Made by a program: the position numbers and the translations under genes. DNA of 64,000 nt from Bacillota bacterium. GTDB lineage: Bacteria; Bacillota; UBA4882; UBA8346. Of this stretch, positions 46,816 to 58,669 are shown in pieces. Every line of letters starts with the position of its first letter. Positions within the stretch are counted from its first letter, which is position 1. Under the pieces are notes generated by a model. The model had not been told where the DNA came from, did not search any database, and saw only the letters and a program-made list of their open reading frames with translations. The stretch spans positions 1 to 64,000 of the forward strand of contig JAKOTQ010000043.1 of the NCBI GenBank assembly GCA_029776205.1. Reading direction: 5' to 3'.

Positions 46816-47937
46816 ATGACGGTTTGGAGACGATTGGCAATATGGAGCCTTTTGGCGATGATGTTAATCATCGGCTGTCGGCGTTTTGAATCCATTAAGA
46901 TCGGATTTGTCGGGACGATGGTCGGCGGATTTTCCAATGCCAGTATCAACGGGAGAAACGGGGTTCAACTGGCTGTTGAGGAAATAAACCGTCAGGGCGG
47001 CATCCATGGCTATCCGGTGGAGTTGTTGGTGAAAGATGACCGTTTTGATCCGGAGGTCGCCCTTGAAGTTGATCGGGAACTTTACCGGGCCGGGGTAGTA
47101 GCTGTCATCGGTCATATGACCAGCAATCTATCAGTCCATGTTCTTCCTGAAATAAACCGAATGAAGCTGCTAATGGTCAGTCCGACATCTAGTTCCAATC
47201 AGTTAAGCGGAAAAGATGATTATATGATCCAGATTTATCCGCCAAACAAAGCAGCATCTAGCTTACTTGCTGAGAACCTTATGAAGATAAGGCATCGGTC
47301 GATAGCAGTGGCCTATGATTTGCGTAACCCGGCGTATTCCGAAGATTGGTTAGAAGGGTTTACTCAAGACTATGTGAGTCGCGGCGGACAAATTGCGGCC
47401 GCATATCCCTTTGCATCCGGACTGTCTTTCCGTTTTTATCAGGTGGCCAAGGAATTGCTGGCCAGTCAAGCGGAGGCCATTTTAATCATTGCCAATTCGA
47501 AAGATACGGCAATGCTCTCCCAGCAAATTCGAAAATTAGGTTCAAAGCTGCCGTTGTATGCTTCGGATTGGGCTTTAGCCGATGAGATCTTTCAATATGG
47601 CGGCCCTGCAGTCGAAGGCTTGATCGTTCCGACTTTGTTTTTCAATGAGAAAGCTGGCGAGAGATATGCCCGTTTTAAACAGGAGTATCAGCAACGATTT
47701 GGTACTGAACCATCGGTTGCGGCAGTTTTGGGTTATGAATCAGCTCAGCTTATTTTTGAAGGGTTGGCCAAGACAAAGCGGTATACATCGGAATCCTTGA
47801 GAGAAACGATTTTGGCGATAAAAGAGTTTCAGGGCTTGCAAGAAGCCTATGTTATCGATCCTTTCGGTGATGCGGTGCGCAGCTATGATTTGGTGATGAT
47901 TCAGGACAATCGGTTAAAAAAGGTGAGCCTTCCGTGA
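46816..47937 (+). CDS. Lipoprotein, branched-chain amino-acid-type ABC substrate-binding protein (Peripla_BP_6)
   Basis: [79 protein letters not shown]; lipobox-like IIGC. Confidence 0.85.
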   Translation: MTVWRRLAIWSLLAMMLIIGCRRFESIKIGFVGTMVGGFSNASINGRNGVQLAVEEINRQGGIHGYPVELLVKDDRFDPEVALEVDRELYRAGVVAVIGHMTSNLSVHVLPEINRMKLLMVSPTSSSNQLSGKDDYMIQIYPPNKAASSLLAENLMKIRHRSIAVAYDLRNPAYSEDWLEGFTQDYVSRGGQIAAAYPFASGLSFRFYQVAKELLASQAEAILIIANSKDTAMLSQQIRKLGSKLPLYASDWALADEIFQYGGPAVEGLIVPTLFFNEKAGERYARFKQEYQQRFGTEPSVAAVLGYESAQLIFEGLAKTKRYTSESLRETILAIKEFQGLQEAYVIDPFGDAVRSYDLVMIQDNRLKKVSLP

Positions 47938-50012
47938 AAGCAAAATTGAGTTTGAAAAAAGCGTTAAGTACCACGTTTATCATGGCTGTGACCTTACCGA
48001 TCGTCCTGATCAGTTTGGTGATGTTATTTTTGCTCACCCGAAACTTGGAGCGGGAGATCACCAATAAACAAATGTTTCTGGCGACAGCGCTCTCCGGGGA
48101 GATTGACGAATTTCTAGATGAACAGCAAAGTGTTTTGGGTTTAATTGAAAATTACGTTGCTCAGGAAAGGGTGCATGGCCAGAATCACATTAACCGCTTT
48201 TTACAATCGGTGGTAGATAACTATCAATTTTTTGACATGATTCAGATCGTGGACCGTACCGGCCGGGTGGTTCATGTAGCTCCCGATCGGGAAGATTATT
48301 TGGGAATTAATATATCAGGGTATTCATTTTTTAAAGAGGCTTACGCAGTAAACCGGCCTTATTGGTCATCGGTTTTTACCTCTGTTCATACCGAACAGCC
48401 GACCATTGCCGTAACCCGGCCAACCGAGACAGGAATGATCGTGGCTTACTTAAATATCAGTCGGATTAATGATATGATCGACCGATTGTATATTGGCGAG
48501 AACGGTTGGGCCGAAGTGGTCGACCGGAACGGCAGTTACATTGCACATACCATGAAGTCCAATGTATATCAGAGGATCAACCGTAAAAATGATCATGTAG
48601 TGAATCGGGGGTTAACCGGGTATCCGGGTTCATATCGTTACCGGATGGATGGAAAGGAGATTCTTTCCAATGTGATCGTGGTGCCGGCGACCGGTTGGCC
48701 GATCATTATTTCCCAGCCGTCTCAGGATGCGTTCAAATCGGTGCAGTTGGCCAGAAATATTTTTTTGGCTGGAACGTGTGGCGCCTTTCTTTTAGCCAGT
48801 TTAATTGCATTAGGAAATGTATCCGGGATTTTACGATCAATTGACGGTTTTGCAGCGTGGATCCGGCAAATAGCTAATGGGGATTATCAAAATATTTCCA
48901 AGATTTTTCCTGAATATCGTGAATTTAGTGAACTGGCCGAAGATTTTCTGCGAATGACGGAAGCGGTTCAAAGCCGGGAAAAGGCCCTCAGAGCCAGTGA
49001 AGAACGGTATGCAATGGCGGTTCTCGGGGCCAATGACGGACTGTGGGACTGGGATATTCCCAACTACCGGCTTTACTTTTCACCGCGGTGGAAAGAGATT
49101 TTAGGGTATCGAAATAATGAGATTCAAAATCATCCTGATGAATGGTTTCAGCGGATTCATCCGGACGATTATGACATGGTTATCCGTGAAATTGAAGCCC
49201 ATTTTCAAGGACAGACGGATCATTTCCATAATGAGCACCGGATTTTACATAAAAACGGTTCCTATAGTTGGGTACTCATTCGAGGGATTGCCGTTCGGGA
49301 TAATGAGGGGCATCCTTACCGGATGGCCGGCTCGCTGACGGATATTACCGGGCGGAAACGTAATGAACAACGGATCAAGGCATCATTAAACGAAAAGGAA
49401 GTGTTGCTTAGGGAAATTCATCACCGGGTCAAAAATAACATGCAGGTTATTTGCAGTTTATTGCGGCTACAAAGCAATTCTGTGCAGGATTCCCATTCGC
49501 AAATGGTACTCCAAGAGAGTCAAAACCGGATTCGCTCCATGGCGATGGTGCATGAAAAACTATATCAATCCAAGGATTTGACTGAAATTGACGCCAATGA
49601 CTATCTAACTCAACTGATTCATTATTTGATGCGTTCTTATGCCATTCAACCGGATCAGGTTGAAGTAAATCTTTATATTTCCAGCATTCAATTGAAAATC
49701 GATACGGCCATTCCCTGTGGTTTGATTATCAACGAGTTAGTGACCAATGCATTGAAATATGCATTTCCCGAGGGCCGGAAAGGCCGAATTACGGTTTCCC
49801 TGCGAATGTTGGCCGATGACTGTACTATCGAGTTTGCCGTGGCAGATAACGGTGTTGGGTTGCCGGAAGGGTTTTCGTTGGACGACAGTCCTTCCTTGGG
49901 ATTGCAATTGGTGATCACTTTAGTTCGGGATCAACTACAAGGAGAAATGGAGATGATCCGGTATCCGGGAACCAGTTTTCGGGTACGGTTCAGGGAGGTA
50001 AAGGCGTGCTAA
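47934..50012 (+). CDS. Sensor histidine kinase: extracellular Cache-like domain, HAMP-like region, PAS, HisKA_2
   Basis: Two TM segments flanking ~230 aa; [53 protein letters not shown] (HisKA_2); ATPase [19 protein letters not shown]; 4-bp overlap with upstream gene. Confidence 0.92.
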   Translation: MKAKLSLKKALSTTFIMAVTLPIVLISLVMLFLLTRNLEREITNKQMFLATALSGEIDEFLDEQQSVLGLIENYVAQERVHGQNHINRFLQSVVDNYQFFDMIQIVDRTGRVVHVAPDREDYLGINISGYSFFKEAYAVNRPYWSSVFTSVHTEQPTIAVTRPTETGMIVAYLNISRINDMIDRLYIGENGWAEVVDRNGSYIAHTMKSNVYQRINRKNDHVVNRGLTGYPGSYRYRMDGKEILSNVIVVPATGWPIIISQPSQDAFKSVQLARNIFLAGTCGAFLLASLIALGNVSGILRSIDGFAAWIRQIANGDYQNISKIFPEYREFSELAEDFLRMTEAVQSREKALRASEERYAMAVLGANDGLWDWDIPNYRLYFSPRWKEILGYRNNEIQNHPDEWFQRIHPDDYDMVIREIEAHFQGQTDHFHNEHRILHKNGSYSWVLIRGIAVRDNEGHPYRMAGSLTDITGRKRNEQRIKASLNEKEVLLREIHHRVKNNMQVICSLLRLQSNSVQDSHSQMVLQESQNRIRSMAMVHEKLYQSKDLTEIDANDYLTQLIHYLMRSYAIQPDQVEVNLYISSIQLKIDTAIPCGLIINELVTNALKYAFPEGRKGRITVSLRMLADDCTIEFAVADNGVGLPEGFSLDDSPSLGLQLVITLVRDQLQGEMEMIRYPGTSFRVRFREVKAC

Positions 50013-52546
50013 ATAAAATCAAAATATTTATTGTGGAAGATGCCAGTATCGTTGCTTTGGATTTGAAGCGATCGCTGTTAAATATGGGGTATGAGGTTGT
50101 GGGAATGGCTCCATCCGGAGAAGAGGCCGTTTCTCGGATTTTGAAAGCGGAACCCGATTTGGTTATGATGGACATCAAACTTAAAGGCGGGTTGGATGGG
50201 ATTGAAACTGCGGCTATTCTCCGTAGTCACCTGGATATTCCCGTGGTTTATCTTACCGCATATTCCGATGGGGAAACGCTGGAACGGGCCAAAATGACCG
50301 ATCCCTTCGGGTATATTATCAAACCTTTTGATGAACGGGAGTTGCAAACCATCATCGAGATGGCCTTATATAAACATGCTATCAACAAAAAGTTGAAAGA
50401 GAGCGAAAAATGGCTGGCGACGACGATAAACAGTATCGGGGATGCAGTGATCGCTACCGATAAAACCGGCCAAGTCATATTCTTGAATCCCATTGCCGAA
50501 CGATTGACCGGATGGAGTCAGAGTGAAGCCTACCGAAAACCGTTATCCGAGGTATTTCAGATCGTTAGCGAAACCACTGGAAACCCCGAAAAAAACCCTT
50601 TTGACAAAGTGATGGAAATGGGAAGTGTGGCCGGCCTGGACAACCACACTTTATTAATCCATAAAGACGGACATCGGATTCCCATCGATGACAGTGCAGC
50701 GCCTATTAAAGATGAAGCCGGCAATATTATTGGCGTGGTGCTGATTTTTCGGGATATTACGGAGCGGCGGCAAACTGAGCAGGAACTGGAAAAGAACGAA
50801 GCACGCTACCGTTCGATTATGGAACAGTCGGTGGAAGGTATCTATTTGGTAGATGCTGAGACTAAAACCGTATTGGAAGCAAATGCGGCCTTTGCCAAAA
50901 TGTTAGGGTATGAACTGGATGAATTGGTTGGATTGTCGGTTTATGAGTTATTAGACCATCGGGAGGATTCGGTGGACCAACGCCTTTCCCAACTGGTCAT
51001 CGAAGAACAACCGGTTCGGGATGAGCGGCGTTACCGCTGTAAAGACGGTACGTTGATCGAACTTCAGGTCAGTGCCGGTTTAATCACCTATGGCGATCGG
51101 CGGGTGGTTTGTACCTTAACCCATGATATCAGCGAACGAAAACGGGCCGAAGAATCCCTGCGCGAAAGCGAACGGCGTTTTCGCCGGTTGTTTCAGGCCA
51201 TTCCCGATTTGATGATCCGAATCGACGCCCAAGGCAATGTTCTCGATGTCAAACCGGCTTTGGAATTTGATTCTGTGCTTATATTGCACGATACAAAGGG
51301 CACCGATCTGTATACCGCCCTTCCCGAACACATCCGAAATGACTTTAGGCAGTTGGTGGAGCGGGCTTTCACCCTTGAAGAGATTCAGATCTATGAATAT
51401 CAGTTTTCCATCGGTAATGAGAACTCCGAGCGTGAAGTCCGGGTTGTTCCGATTTCCGCCGGAGAAGCCTTGTTGATCATCCGGGATATCACTGAACGGA
51501 AAAAAATGGAGCGGCAACTGAAATATCTCAGTTTGCACGATTCATTGACCGGGATTTATAACCGGACCTATTTTGAAGAAGAGATCCGTCGTTTGGAAAT
51601 GACGGGTCAATCCAAAGTTGGAATTATTGTGTGTGATTTGGATGGTTTGAAGCTGGTCAATGATACCTTAGGTCACGAACGGGGCGATATTCTGCTGAAA
51701 GCAGCAGCTACCGTGATTAAGGAATCGATTTTCCAAAGTGATTTTGTCGCCCGGATCGGAGGCGATGAATTTGCCATCCTGATCCAGGATAATGATCCTA
51801 AAATTGTGGAAGCGGTGTGTAACCGGATCCGGGAGAATGTGATCCGGTATAATCAACAACATTCGGAGCTTCCCTTGAACATATCTTTCGGTTTTGCGGT
51901 CAATCGTTCGGAATCGGCCAAAATCCCCAGCGTGTTTAAGGAAGCGGACGACAATATGTACCGGGAAAAACTTTATCGCAGCAAGAGCACTCGCAGTACT
52001 ATCGTTCAGGCTATGATGAAAGTGTTGGAAGTTAAAGATTTTATCACCGAAGGCCATGCCCATCGGTTACATGACTTGATCCTCCGTTTGGCTCAGGCCA
52101 TTGGCCTTCCGGAACCGTCAGTAACTAATTTACGGTTGTTGGCTCAGTTTCATGATATCGGCAAAGTGGGTACTCCCGATCGGGTTTTGTTTAAGCCCGG
52201 TGCATTGGACCCAAATGAAAAGAAGGAGATCCAGCGCCATGCGGAGATCGGCAATCGAATTGCCAAGTCTATACCGGAGTTGGAGCCGATTGCGGATTGG
52301 ATCTTAATGCATCATGAGTGGTGGAATGGGGAAGGGTATCCGTTGGGTTTGAAAGGCGAGGATATACCGTTGGAGTCCAGGATATTGGCGATCGCCGATG
52401 CATATGATGCCATGACCAGTGATCGTCCTTACCGCAAAGCGATGTCCCATAAAGAAGCCATTGTTGAAATTCAAAAAGGTGCCGGCAAACAATTTGATCC
52501 GACGTTAGTCACCCTCTTTGTGCAGCTACTCGAAGAAAATCAATAA
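50006..52546 (+). CDS. Response regulator with REC, three PAS-like regions, GGDEF and HD-GYP domains
   Basis: [75 protein letters not shown]...[45 protein letters not shown]. Confidence 0.95.
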   Translation: MLNKIKIFIVEDASIVALDLKRSLLNMGYEVVGMAPSGEEAVSRILKAEPDLVMMDIKLKGGLDGIETAAILRSHLDIPVVYLTAYSDGETLERAKMTDPFGYIIKPFDERELQTIIEMALYKHAINKKLKESEKWLATTINSIGDAVIATDKTGQVIFLNPIAERLTGWSQSEAYRKPLSEVFQIVSETTGNPEKNPFDKVMEMGSVAGLDNHTLLIHKDGHRIPIDDSAAPIKDEAGNIIGVVLIFRDITERRQTEQELEKNEARYRSIMEQSVEGIYLVDAETKTVLEANAAFAKMLGYELDELVGLSVYELLDHREDSVDQRLSQLVIEEQPVRDERRYRCKDGTLIELQVSAGLITYGDRRVVCTLTHDISERKRAEESLRESERRFRRLFQAIPDLMIRIDAQGNVLDVKPALEFDSVLILHDTKGTDLYTALPEHIRNDFRQLVERAFTLEEIQIYEYQFSIGNENSEREVRVVPISAGEALLIIRDITERKKMERQLKYLSLHDSLTGIYNRTYFEEEIRRLEMTGQSKVGIIVCDLDGLKLVNDTLGHERGDILLKAAATVIKESIFQSDFVARIGGDEFAILIQDNDPKIVEAVCNRIRENVIRYNQQHSELPLNISFGFAVNRSESAKIPSVFKEADDNMYREKLYRSKSTRSTIVQAMMKVLEVKDFITEGHAHRLHDLILRLAQAIGLPEPSVTNLRLLAQFHDIGKVGTPDRVLFKPGALDPNEKKEIQRHAEIGNRIAKSIPELEPIADWILMHHEWWNGEGYPLGLKGEDIPLESRILAIADAYDAMTSDRPYRKAMSHKEAIVEIQKGAGKQFDPTLVTLFVQLLEENQ

Positions 52547-52608
52547 AAGAAATCCGTCTTTTGTCATCGTCCATTTCTCCATCATATCCTAGGATGGGAG
52601 GTGGGGAA

Positions 52609-53268
52609 ATGGACGTCCATCCTGATGACGGGACGGTTTTATCCGAGATATCGTTGCTCATCCGGAGATATCCTGTTTTGGAAAGCTGCCGGACAGCGGT
52701 GATTCAGGCTTATCACATTTTGAAGGAAGCTTTGGAAGCTGGGAGTAAGGTTTTACTCTGTGGTAATGGCGGGAGCGCTGCAGATGCCGAACATATTTCG
52801 GGAGAATTGATGAAAGGTTTTTTGCTGCCCCGTAAACTGAGGGACGAATGGCGGAGTAAACTGAGGAGGGAACTTCCGGCCGAAGACTGGTACGAGCGGC
52901 TGCAGATGGCATTGCCGGCCATTGCTTTAACCTCCAATACTGTGTTGGCCAGCGCCATTGCCAATGATCAAGGGGCTGACCTTGTCTTCGCCCAACAGGT
53001 CCTGGGATATGGGCGGCCGGGTGATGTTTTGATGGTTATCAGCACTTCGGGAAATTCGGATAATGTGATTAAAGCAGCTCAGACAGCCCGTTTCCTGGGA
53101 CTCAAAGTAATCGGTTTGACCGGTGCGACGGGAGGAAAACTGAAAGAGTTTTGTGATGTGGCGATTACGGTACCGGCAACGGTTACCGCTGAGATTCAAG
53201 AACTCCATCTCCCGGTATATCATTGCATCTGCGCCATGCTGGAGGCGAATTTTTTCAAAGGAAGATAA
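52609..53268 (+). CDS. SIS-domain phosphoheptose isomerase (GmhA-like)
   Basis: GSKVLLCGNGGSAADAEHISGELMKGFLLPRK...LVFAQQVLGYGRPGDVLMVISTSGNSDNVIKAAQTARFLGLKVIGLTGATGG. Confidence 0.88.
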   Translation: MDVHPDDGTVLSEISLLIRRYPVLESCRTAVIQAYHILKEALEAGSKVLLCGNGGSAADAEHISGELMKGFLLPRKLRDEWRSKLRRELPAEDWYERLQMALPAIALTSNTVLASAIANDQGADLVFAQQVLGYGRPGDVLMVISTSGNSDNVIKAAQTARFLGLKVIGLTGATGGKLKEFCDVAITVPATVTAEIQELHLPVYHCICAMLEANFFKGR

Positions 53269-53394
53269 CTGGGAAAGAGTTGACGAGTATTTGTTTATAT
53301 GTTAAAATTTAACCATGTTAAATAATTATGTAAATGGAAGTTTGGGCGAAGTTGGGTTATACTATGATTAATCGGAGTAAACGGAGGGAAGCAA

Positions 53395-53553
53395 ATGGAA
53401 AAATGGCAATGTACGATTTGCGGTTATGTTTATGATCCGGAAGTCGGCGATCCGGATAACGGCATCGCTCCCGGCACACGGTTTGAGGATATTCCCGATG
53501 ATTGGGTTTGTCCGGATTGCGGTGTAGGAAAGGATATGTTTGAACCCGCGTAA
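53395..53553 (+). CDS. Rubredoxin (52 aa, below ORF-track cutoff)
   Basis: [52 protein letters not shown]; two CxxCG; SD GGAGGGAAGCAA. Confidence 0.97.
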   Translation: MEKWQCTICGYVYDPEVGDPDNGIAPGTRFEDIPDDWVCPDCGVGKDMFEPA

Positions 53554-53577
53554 AAAGGGCATCTGAAGGAGTAAATG

Positions 53578-53607
53578 ATAAGTTACGGACGTTTGTCCGT
53601 AACTTAT
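53578..53607 (+). terminator. Terminator after rubredoxin
   Basis: ATAAGTTACGGAC gttt GTCCGTAACTTAT, 13-bp perfect stem. Confidence 0.8.
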
Positions 53608-53642
53608 GATCTTATTTTGGGGGTTTTGGTTGTAACTGGAAA

Positions 53643-54116
53643 TCAAATAAACAACGCTACTTTGGACTCGATGGCATTGTTTAAAAAGCAGTCGACTCCG
53701 GCAACTTCAAGATGTTCATAATCAATGAGTTCCGAGGGTTCAATCCCTAATAATTTCAGCGAGGCTTCACAGGCAACGAACCGGATCTTCCGTTCTTTGG
53801 CCATAGCCAGGAGATCGTCGAGAGTTTGCCCTTTTTTTTGGGTGATTAATTTTCGCATCAGTTTAGGGCCTAATCCGCCGAAATTCATTTTGGACAAGCC
53901 CAGTTCCCGGGTTCCGGACGGCATCATCGATTTAAAAAGGTTTTCCAAGAAATTGGGGCGGGGTTGATTTCGGCTTCGGAGCAAACTCACTCCCCAGAAG
54001 GTGAAGAAGATGGTAACGTCCATGTGGTTTCCGGCAGCGCCATTGGCTAACGTGAATGCGGCCATCGCTTTGTCATAATCTCCGCTGAATAAGATTAACG
54101 TGAATTTATCCGACAT
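53643..54116 (-). CDS. DsrE/DsrF/DrsH-like family protein
   Basis: FTLILFSGDYDKAMAAFTLANGAAGNHMDVTIFFTFWGVSLLR...LLAMAKERKIRFVACEASLKLLGIEPSELIDYEHLEVAGVDCFL. Confidence 0.88.
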   Translation of the reverse strand: MSDKFTLILFSGDYDKAMAAFTLANGAAGNHMDVTIFFTFWGVSLLRSRNQPRPNFLENLFKSMMPSGTRELGLSKMNFGGLGPKLMRKLITQKKGQTLDDLLAMAKERKIRFVACEASLKLLGIEPSELIDYEHLEVAGVDCFLNNAIESKVALFI

Positions 54117-54240
54117 TGATATTACCTCCTAAGGTAATCATAGTATAACCTGACAAAATATGATTAACCCCATCCTTTTGGCGTTTTGATCGGTTTTAGA
54201 ATTACGTAATTTGAATCTCTGCAATAGAATGGTGAAATTA

Positions 54241-55143
54241 ATGCTAAATTTTAGAGAATTAACTTTGGATGACAAATCGAGTATGGATCGGCTTCTTGAT
54301 AAACTTCAGCCGGAACTTTCGGATTATACCTTTACCAATTTTTTTATGTGGCGGCATACATACGGATTAAAAGTGGCTTATGACGAGTCACTGGATTGCT
54401 GGTTTTTACTGGCTCAACCCAAACGTTGGAAGGCATTTCTTTTCGCACCCATCGGTGATTGGTCCGATGAGCAAAGATTAGACGCAGCCATAATGAAGTT
54501 GTTTGAATACTGTGAAAGCAGCAAGATGCAGTTTTTCTGCAGACGGGTTCCCGAAAAATTCATGCTTCGGGCAAAAGCTGTGGATCCGGTTATCCGTTCC
54601 CGGATTGACCGGAACACCTTCGATTATGTTTACAATACCACCGACTTGATGGAACTGGCAGGACGGAAATTTCATGGCAAGCGCAATCATCTCAATCAAT
54701 TTTTACGGAATTATACATGGGAATATCAGCCGATGGACGAGGCGGTCCTTGAGGAATGTTTGCAGTTGAAGACGGAATGGTTTAATCTGCATACAGGTGA
54801 AAAAGATCAGAAAATTTCCGGAGAGACCCGGGCTATGCAGGAACTGTTAAATAACTTTACATCTCTTGGCGTGGTTGGTGCTGTTATCCGGATTGGCGGA
54901 AATATTGAAGCATTAACCATCGGGGAAAAACTCAATGCGACAACAGCGGTTATCCATATTGAGAAAGCCAATATTGAGTTTCGCGGAATCTATGCTGCCA
55001 TTAATCAGCAGTTTGTAGCCAATCAATGGCCCGATACCCAGTTCATCAACAGGGAAGAAGATATGGGCATCGACGGGCTAAGACAAGCCAAGATGAGTTA
55101 TAACCCGGTAAATTTGGTGAAGAAGTATAATATTTATCGGTGA
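54241..55143 (+). CDS. DUF2156 (phosphatidylglycerol lysyltransferase C-terminal-like) protein
   Basis: LNFRELTLDDKSSMDRLLDKLQPELSDYTFTNFFMWRHTYGLKVA...GKRNHLNQFLRNYTWEYQPM...EKANIEFRGIYAAINQQF. Confidence 0.85.
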   Translation: MLNFRELTLDDKSSMDRLLDKLQPELSDYTFTNFFMWRHTYGLKVAYDESLDCWFLLAQPKRWKAFLFAPIGDWSDEQRLDAAIMKLFEYCESSKMQFFCRRVPEKFMLRAKAVDPVIRSRIDRNTFDYVYNTTDLMELAGRKFHGKRNHLNQFLRNYTWEYQPMDEAVLEECLQLKTEWFNLHTGEKDQKISGETRAMQELLNNFTSLGVVGAVIRIGGNIEALTIGEKLNATTAVIHIEKANIEFRGIYAAINQQFVANQWPDTQFINREEDMGIDGLRQAKMSYNPVNLVKKYNIYR

Positions 55144-55198
55144 GTTGACATCTAAAAGTTGGCAGACCTCCTTCGGGAGGAGCTCGCAGAAAAGAAAG

Positions 55199-55238
55199 AC
55201 TGCATTGGAGGGTAGAACCTTCTAGTGCAGTTTTTTTA
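55199..55238 (+). terminator. Terminator
   Basis: ACTGCATTGGAGGG tagaa CCTTCTAGTGCAGT TTTTTT. Confidence 0.75.
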
Positions 55239-55383
55239 TGAGATGGGGTGGGCACAAAGGTTTATAACAGTGGTTTGATTCGAAAGAAATAACGCTATTA
55301 ACGTTTACAATGTAACTCAAACTCTTCCTGGATAAAGCAGGAGGAAACGAATTTATATGGGTACATGTAGAATGAACAAACAA

Positions 55384-55419
55384 AATCGGCATAGTTGATA
55401 ACTATCAACTATGCCGATT
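55384..55419 (-). terminator. Terminator of glutamine synthetase gene
   Basis: AATCGGCATAGTTGATA ac TATCAACTATGCCGATT, 17-bp perfect stem with minus-strand TTTGTTTGTT. Confidence 0.85.
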
Positions 55420-55423
55420 GCTT

Positions 55424-57358
55424 TTACACCAACAAATTTCTCAAGTAATCATGGTAAAGATGATGAAGTTCTTTCATCAGCCGGTTCATTTCCAGCTGGA
55501 GTTTTGAAACGGTTTCATAATCTTTGGCTGCAATGGCCTTTCGGATATTGCTGAATAATGACGGTTGATCCGGTTGATCCTGCAGCAGCTGGACCCGGAG
55601 CGCCTGAACCCGCTGCCAAGCGATGATGTCCACTTCCGAGCAGTCGGAAGGGTCGTGTTTCTGGCGGCAGCTCCGGACGATCTCCATGTTGTCGGGGATG
55701 ATCCGGTCTTTTAACTCGGTAATCCACATTAAAATCATAGCTTGGCGGTAGGATTCCACGATTCTCGGAGTCAAAACGCCGGAACGGGTTAATACCCCGG
55801 TTTTTTCAGGATAATGGGTCAGATTTTGCATGGCTTCCCAGACGGTGGCCGGAGGAGTGCCGAACAAGCGGTTTCGTTCTTCGTCGGTAAAGGCTTCGAA
55901 CACATTTTCTTCACTCCGGTAGCACCGGTCTTTTTCCAAATAATCGGCAGGCTCTCCCGGTTGCTTCGAAAATTCGGCTTCCAACTGAGCGGAGGTTTTC
56001 CGGTTGGTGACTGCATAACGGATCCCATCCATAGCGCTCTGGTAAAGGGCTGCCAAGGCTAAATAAGTGTTGGTATGGGGATTGGGCGAACGGACCTCAA
56101 AACGGGTCGCCAACGGATTTTCCATGTCCCGGATCAATCCCAGCAATACCGTACGGTTCCGGGACGGGGTTTCCACATTATGCCCGATGGAACCAACGAT
56201 GCAGACGGGCGCTTCAAAGCCGGGTTTCAAACGGTTGAAGGCATCATTGGATGCAGTGATAAAGGCTCCGGCAACTTCGTAGTTTTTCAACACGCCCATT
56301 ATTGCACCCCAGCCGATGGGGCTTAAATAATCGGTTTGCGGGTTCGCCGGAGCGAAAAGGTTCTTGACGGAGCCATCTTTTAATTTGACGATGATACTTA
56401 AGTGAGTGTGTTCGCCGCTTCCGGCCACATCTTCGATGGGTTTGGCCATGAAGGTAACTTCCAGTCCGTGCAGGCGGAAAACTTCCTTGATAATGATCCG
56501 GGCGAGCAGTTCGTTATCGGCAGTTTGCAAAGCATGAGAGTATTTCCAGTCAATCTCCAGCTGTTCCATAACGTCGTCCAAACGGCCTTCACCGCTGATA
56601 GTGGCTTTTACGCCGCCGACTTCCTTATGGCCCATCTCCGGATGAAGCCCGTATTTTTCCAGCATTATCAGAGTGTTTTCAAGGGCGGTCCTTACGGAGC
56701 CTTTGGTCCGTTTCCAGTATTGCTCCTGAAGGATTTGGGACGTGGCTAGTTTTTCGGTTTCAATATGTATTCCCGGGGTACGAACCCAAAACTCCAGTTC
56801 AGTGGCTGAAGTCAGGATCACGTGGTCGATATCGTCGGCTCCAAAGCCCAGTTCCTCCTGGAGATGCGGATGCTCTCTCAGAAGGGAAATGATTTCTGTT
56901 TCGATTTTAGCCGCAGTTTCGGCCAGCATCGAACGGGAATCCACCCGTTTACCGTTATGGATTAAAAAAGAGGGAATCCGGAGGGTGCCGACGGGAAGGC
57001 CAGTTTTATGATCAATATGTTCAAAGTTGTAGTCAACGAACCAGTTGACGGAGTAGTCGGCTCTGAAGTCGACTTTACCGTCATTCAGGGTGGCGATTCC
57101 CGGTAAAACCACGCTGGAGCCGTCGGTTTGGATACCGCCGCTTAAAAAATCTTCAACATTGGCCAGGAAGCTGGTGACCGGAATCTTTTCATCCGTATCG
57201 TTACCGCCCAAATCGACGCCGACCATGGAAACGAACTTGATTTGGGGATTTTCAATCAGAATTTTTTCCAATCCTTTGGCATCCCTTAATTCGGGAGGTA
57301 CGAGAAATAAAAGAGAATCATCTAAAAAGCTTTTAAACTGTGACAACATGGGGAACAC
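55424..57358 (-). CDS. Glutamine synthetase-family protein, atypical long form
   Basis: 644 aa; GS signatures TDGSSVVLPGIA, VAGSGEHTHLSI, GSIGHNVETPSRNRTVLLGLIRD, RSPNPHTNTYLALAAL; ~130-aa C-terminal extension. Confidence 0.88.
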   Translation of the reverse strand: MFPMLSQFKSFLDDSLLFLVPPELRDAKGLEKILIENPQIKFVSMVGVDLGGNDTDEKIPVTSFLANVEDFLSGGIQTDGSSVVLPGIATLNDGKVDFRADYSVNWFVDYNFEHIDHKTGLPVGTLRIPSFLIHNGKRVDSRSMLAETAAKIETEIISLLREHPHLQEELGFGADDIDHVILTSATELEFWVRTPGIHIETEKLATSQILQEQYWKRTKGSVRTALENTLIMLEKYGLHPEMGHKEVGGVKATISGEGRLDDVMEQLEIDWKYSHALQTADNELLARIIIKEVFRLHGLEVTFMAKPIEDVAGSGEHTHLSIIVKLKDGSVKNLFAPANPQTDYLSPIGWGAIMGVLKNYEVAGAFITASNDAFNRLKPGFEAPVCIVGSIGHNVETPSRNRTVLLGLIRDMENPLATRFEVRSPNPHTNTYLALAALYQSAMDGIRYAVTNRKTSAQLEAEFSKQPGEPADYLEKDRCYRSEENVFEAFTDEERNRLFGTPPATVWEAMQNLTHYPEKTGVLTRSGVLTPRIVESYRQAMILMWITELKDRIIPDNMEIVRSCRQKHDPSDCSEVDIIAWQRVQALRVQLLQDQPDQPSLFSNIRKAIAAKDYETVSKLQLEMNRLMKELHHLYHDYLRNLLV

Positions 57359-57634
57359 TCCTCTTGTTACGGTGAGTTATTGCATGATCTGTTAATCCAT
57401 GGATTTATAAGGCGTTTTATGCAATCTCTCCAAAATTTATCCTTTCTAACATTCTAACTATTTCAATAATTTCCTTTATATTTAGGGTAAATCTTTCATT
57501 AAATTATTCTTTGACAGGCAGGATTATAGCACTTCATGCAAAATATATTTTTGTTTAAGTTTATTTAGGCGAACCTCCGGCAACGGAATTTCGTCAAAAT
57601 ATTAATTTCCCGAGTTGTTGGTGAGGAAAAGCTG

Positions 57635-58669
57635 ATGAAAACCTATTATCTCAAGATTAATCCGGAACAGTTTGAATCCAGTCAATTAATGCCGGCGGCC
57701 GACATATTAGTAAGCGGCGGTTTGGTGGCTTTTCCTACGGAAACCGTATACGGGTTGGGGGCAGTCGTTGACCATGAAACGGCACTTCAGAATATTTTCC
57801 AGGTCAAAGGCAGGCCCGGTGATAATCCGCTCATCCTTCATATCTGGCACCACCGGCAACTGTCGGGCATTGTGGAAACGGTTGATCCAAGATATCAAAA
57901 GTTAATCGATGCTTTTTGGCCGGGGCCGTTAACATTGATATTTCCTAAAAAGGCCAACATTTCCCCAACGGTGACTGCAGGACTTCCGACAGTTGCAGTG
58001 CGGATGCCATCTCATCCGGTGGCTCGGGAATTGCTGCGGCTGGTGGACCGGCCAGTGGCTGCACCCAGTGCCAATCTTTCAGGCCGGCCCAGCCCAACCC
58101 GGGGAGAACATGTCCGGGAAGACCTGGACGGCAAGATTCCGATGATCATTGATGCCGGACCCTGTCAGGCGGGAATCGAATCGACCGTATTGTTGTTGGC
58201 GGAGAAGCCTTACATCTTGCGGCCGGGTTCCGTTACCCGGGAAATGGTGGAGGAAATCTTACAGGAACCGGTTGAAGTGGTCACCAGCGGCGAAAAGGTG
58301 GACCGTCCTCAAGCGCCGGGAATGAAGTACCGTCATTATGCGCCAGAGGCGCCCGTGACTCTGGTGGAGGGCGAGGAGCTAGCGGTGATCGCTGCCATCA
58401 ACCGGATGATCGAAGAAACAGGAGAAAACGTCGTTGTTTTAGCTTTTTCAGAGCATCTCGATTGTTACCGGAATGTCACTGTATTGGATCTAGGCCCTCG
58501 GGAATCCCCGTGGATTGCGGCAGCCCGTTTATACGACTTACTGCGTTCCTGCGATCAAATGAAAGCAGGTCGGATTTATGTTGAAGGGCTGGAAAAGACG
58601 GGCGTGGGCACCGCTGTAGAAAATCGGCTGTTCAAAGCGGCAGGGGGGAATGTCATCCATGTATCGTAG
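57635..58669 (+). CDS. L-threonylcarbamoyladenylate synthase (Sua5/YwlC/YrdC)
   Basis: LVSGGLVAFPTETVYGLGAVVDHETALQNIFQVKGRPGDNPLILHI...VAAPSANLSGRPSPTRGEHV; C-term Sua5 domain APGMKYRHYAPEAPV. Confidence 0.95.
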   Translation: MKTYYLKINPEQFESSQLMPAADILVSGGLVAFPTETVYGLGAVVDHETALQNIFQVKGRPGDNPLILHIWHHRQLSGIVETVDPRYQKLIDAFWPGPLTLIFPKKANISPTVTAGLPTVAVRMPSHPVARELLRLVDRPVAAPSANLSGRPSPTRGEHVREDLDGKIPMIIDAGPCQAGIESTVLLLAEKPYILRPGSVTREMVEEILQEPVEVVTSGEKVDRPQAPGMKYRHYAPEAPVTLVEGEELAVIAAINRMIEETGENVVVLAFSEHLDCYRNVTVLDLGPRESPWIAAARLYDLLRSCDQMKAGRIYVEGLEKTGVGTAVENRLFKAAGGNVIHVS

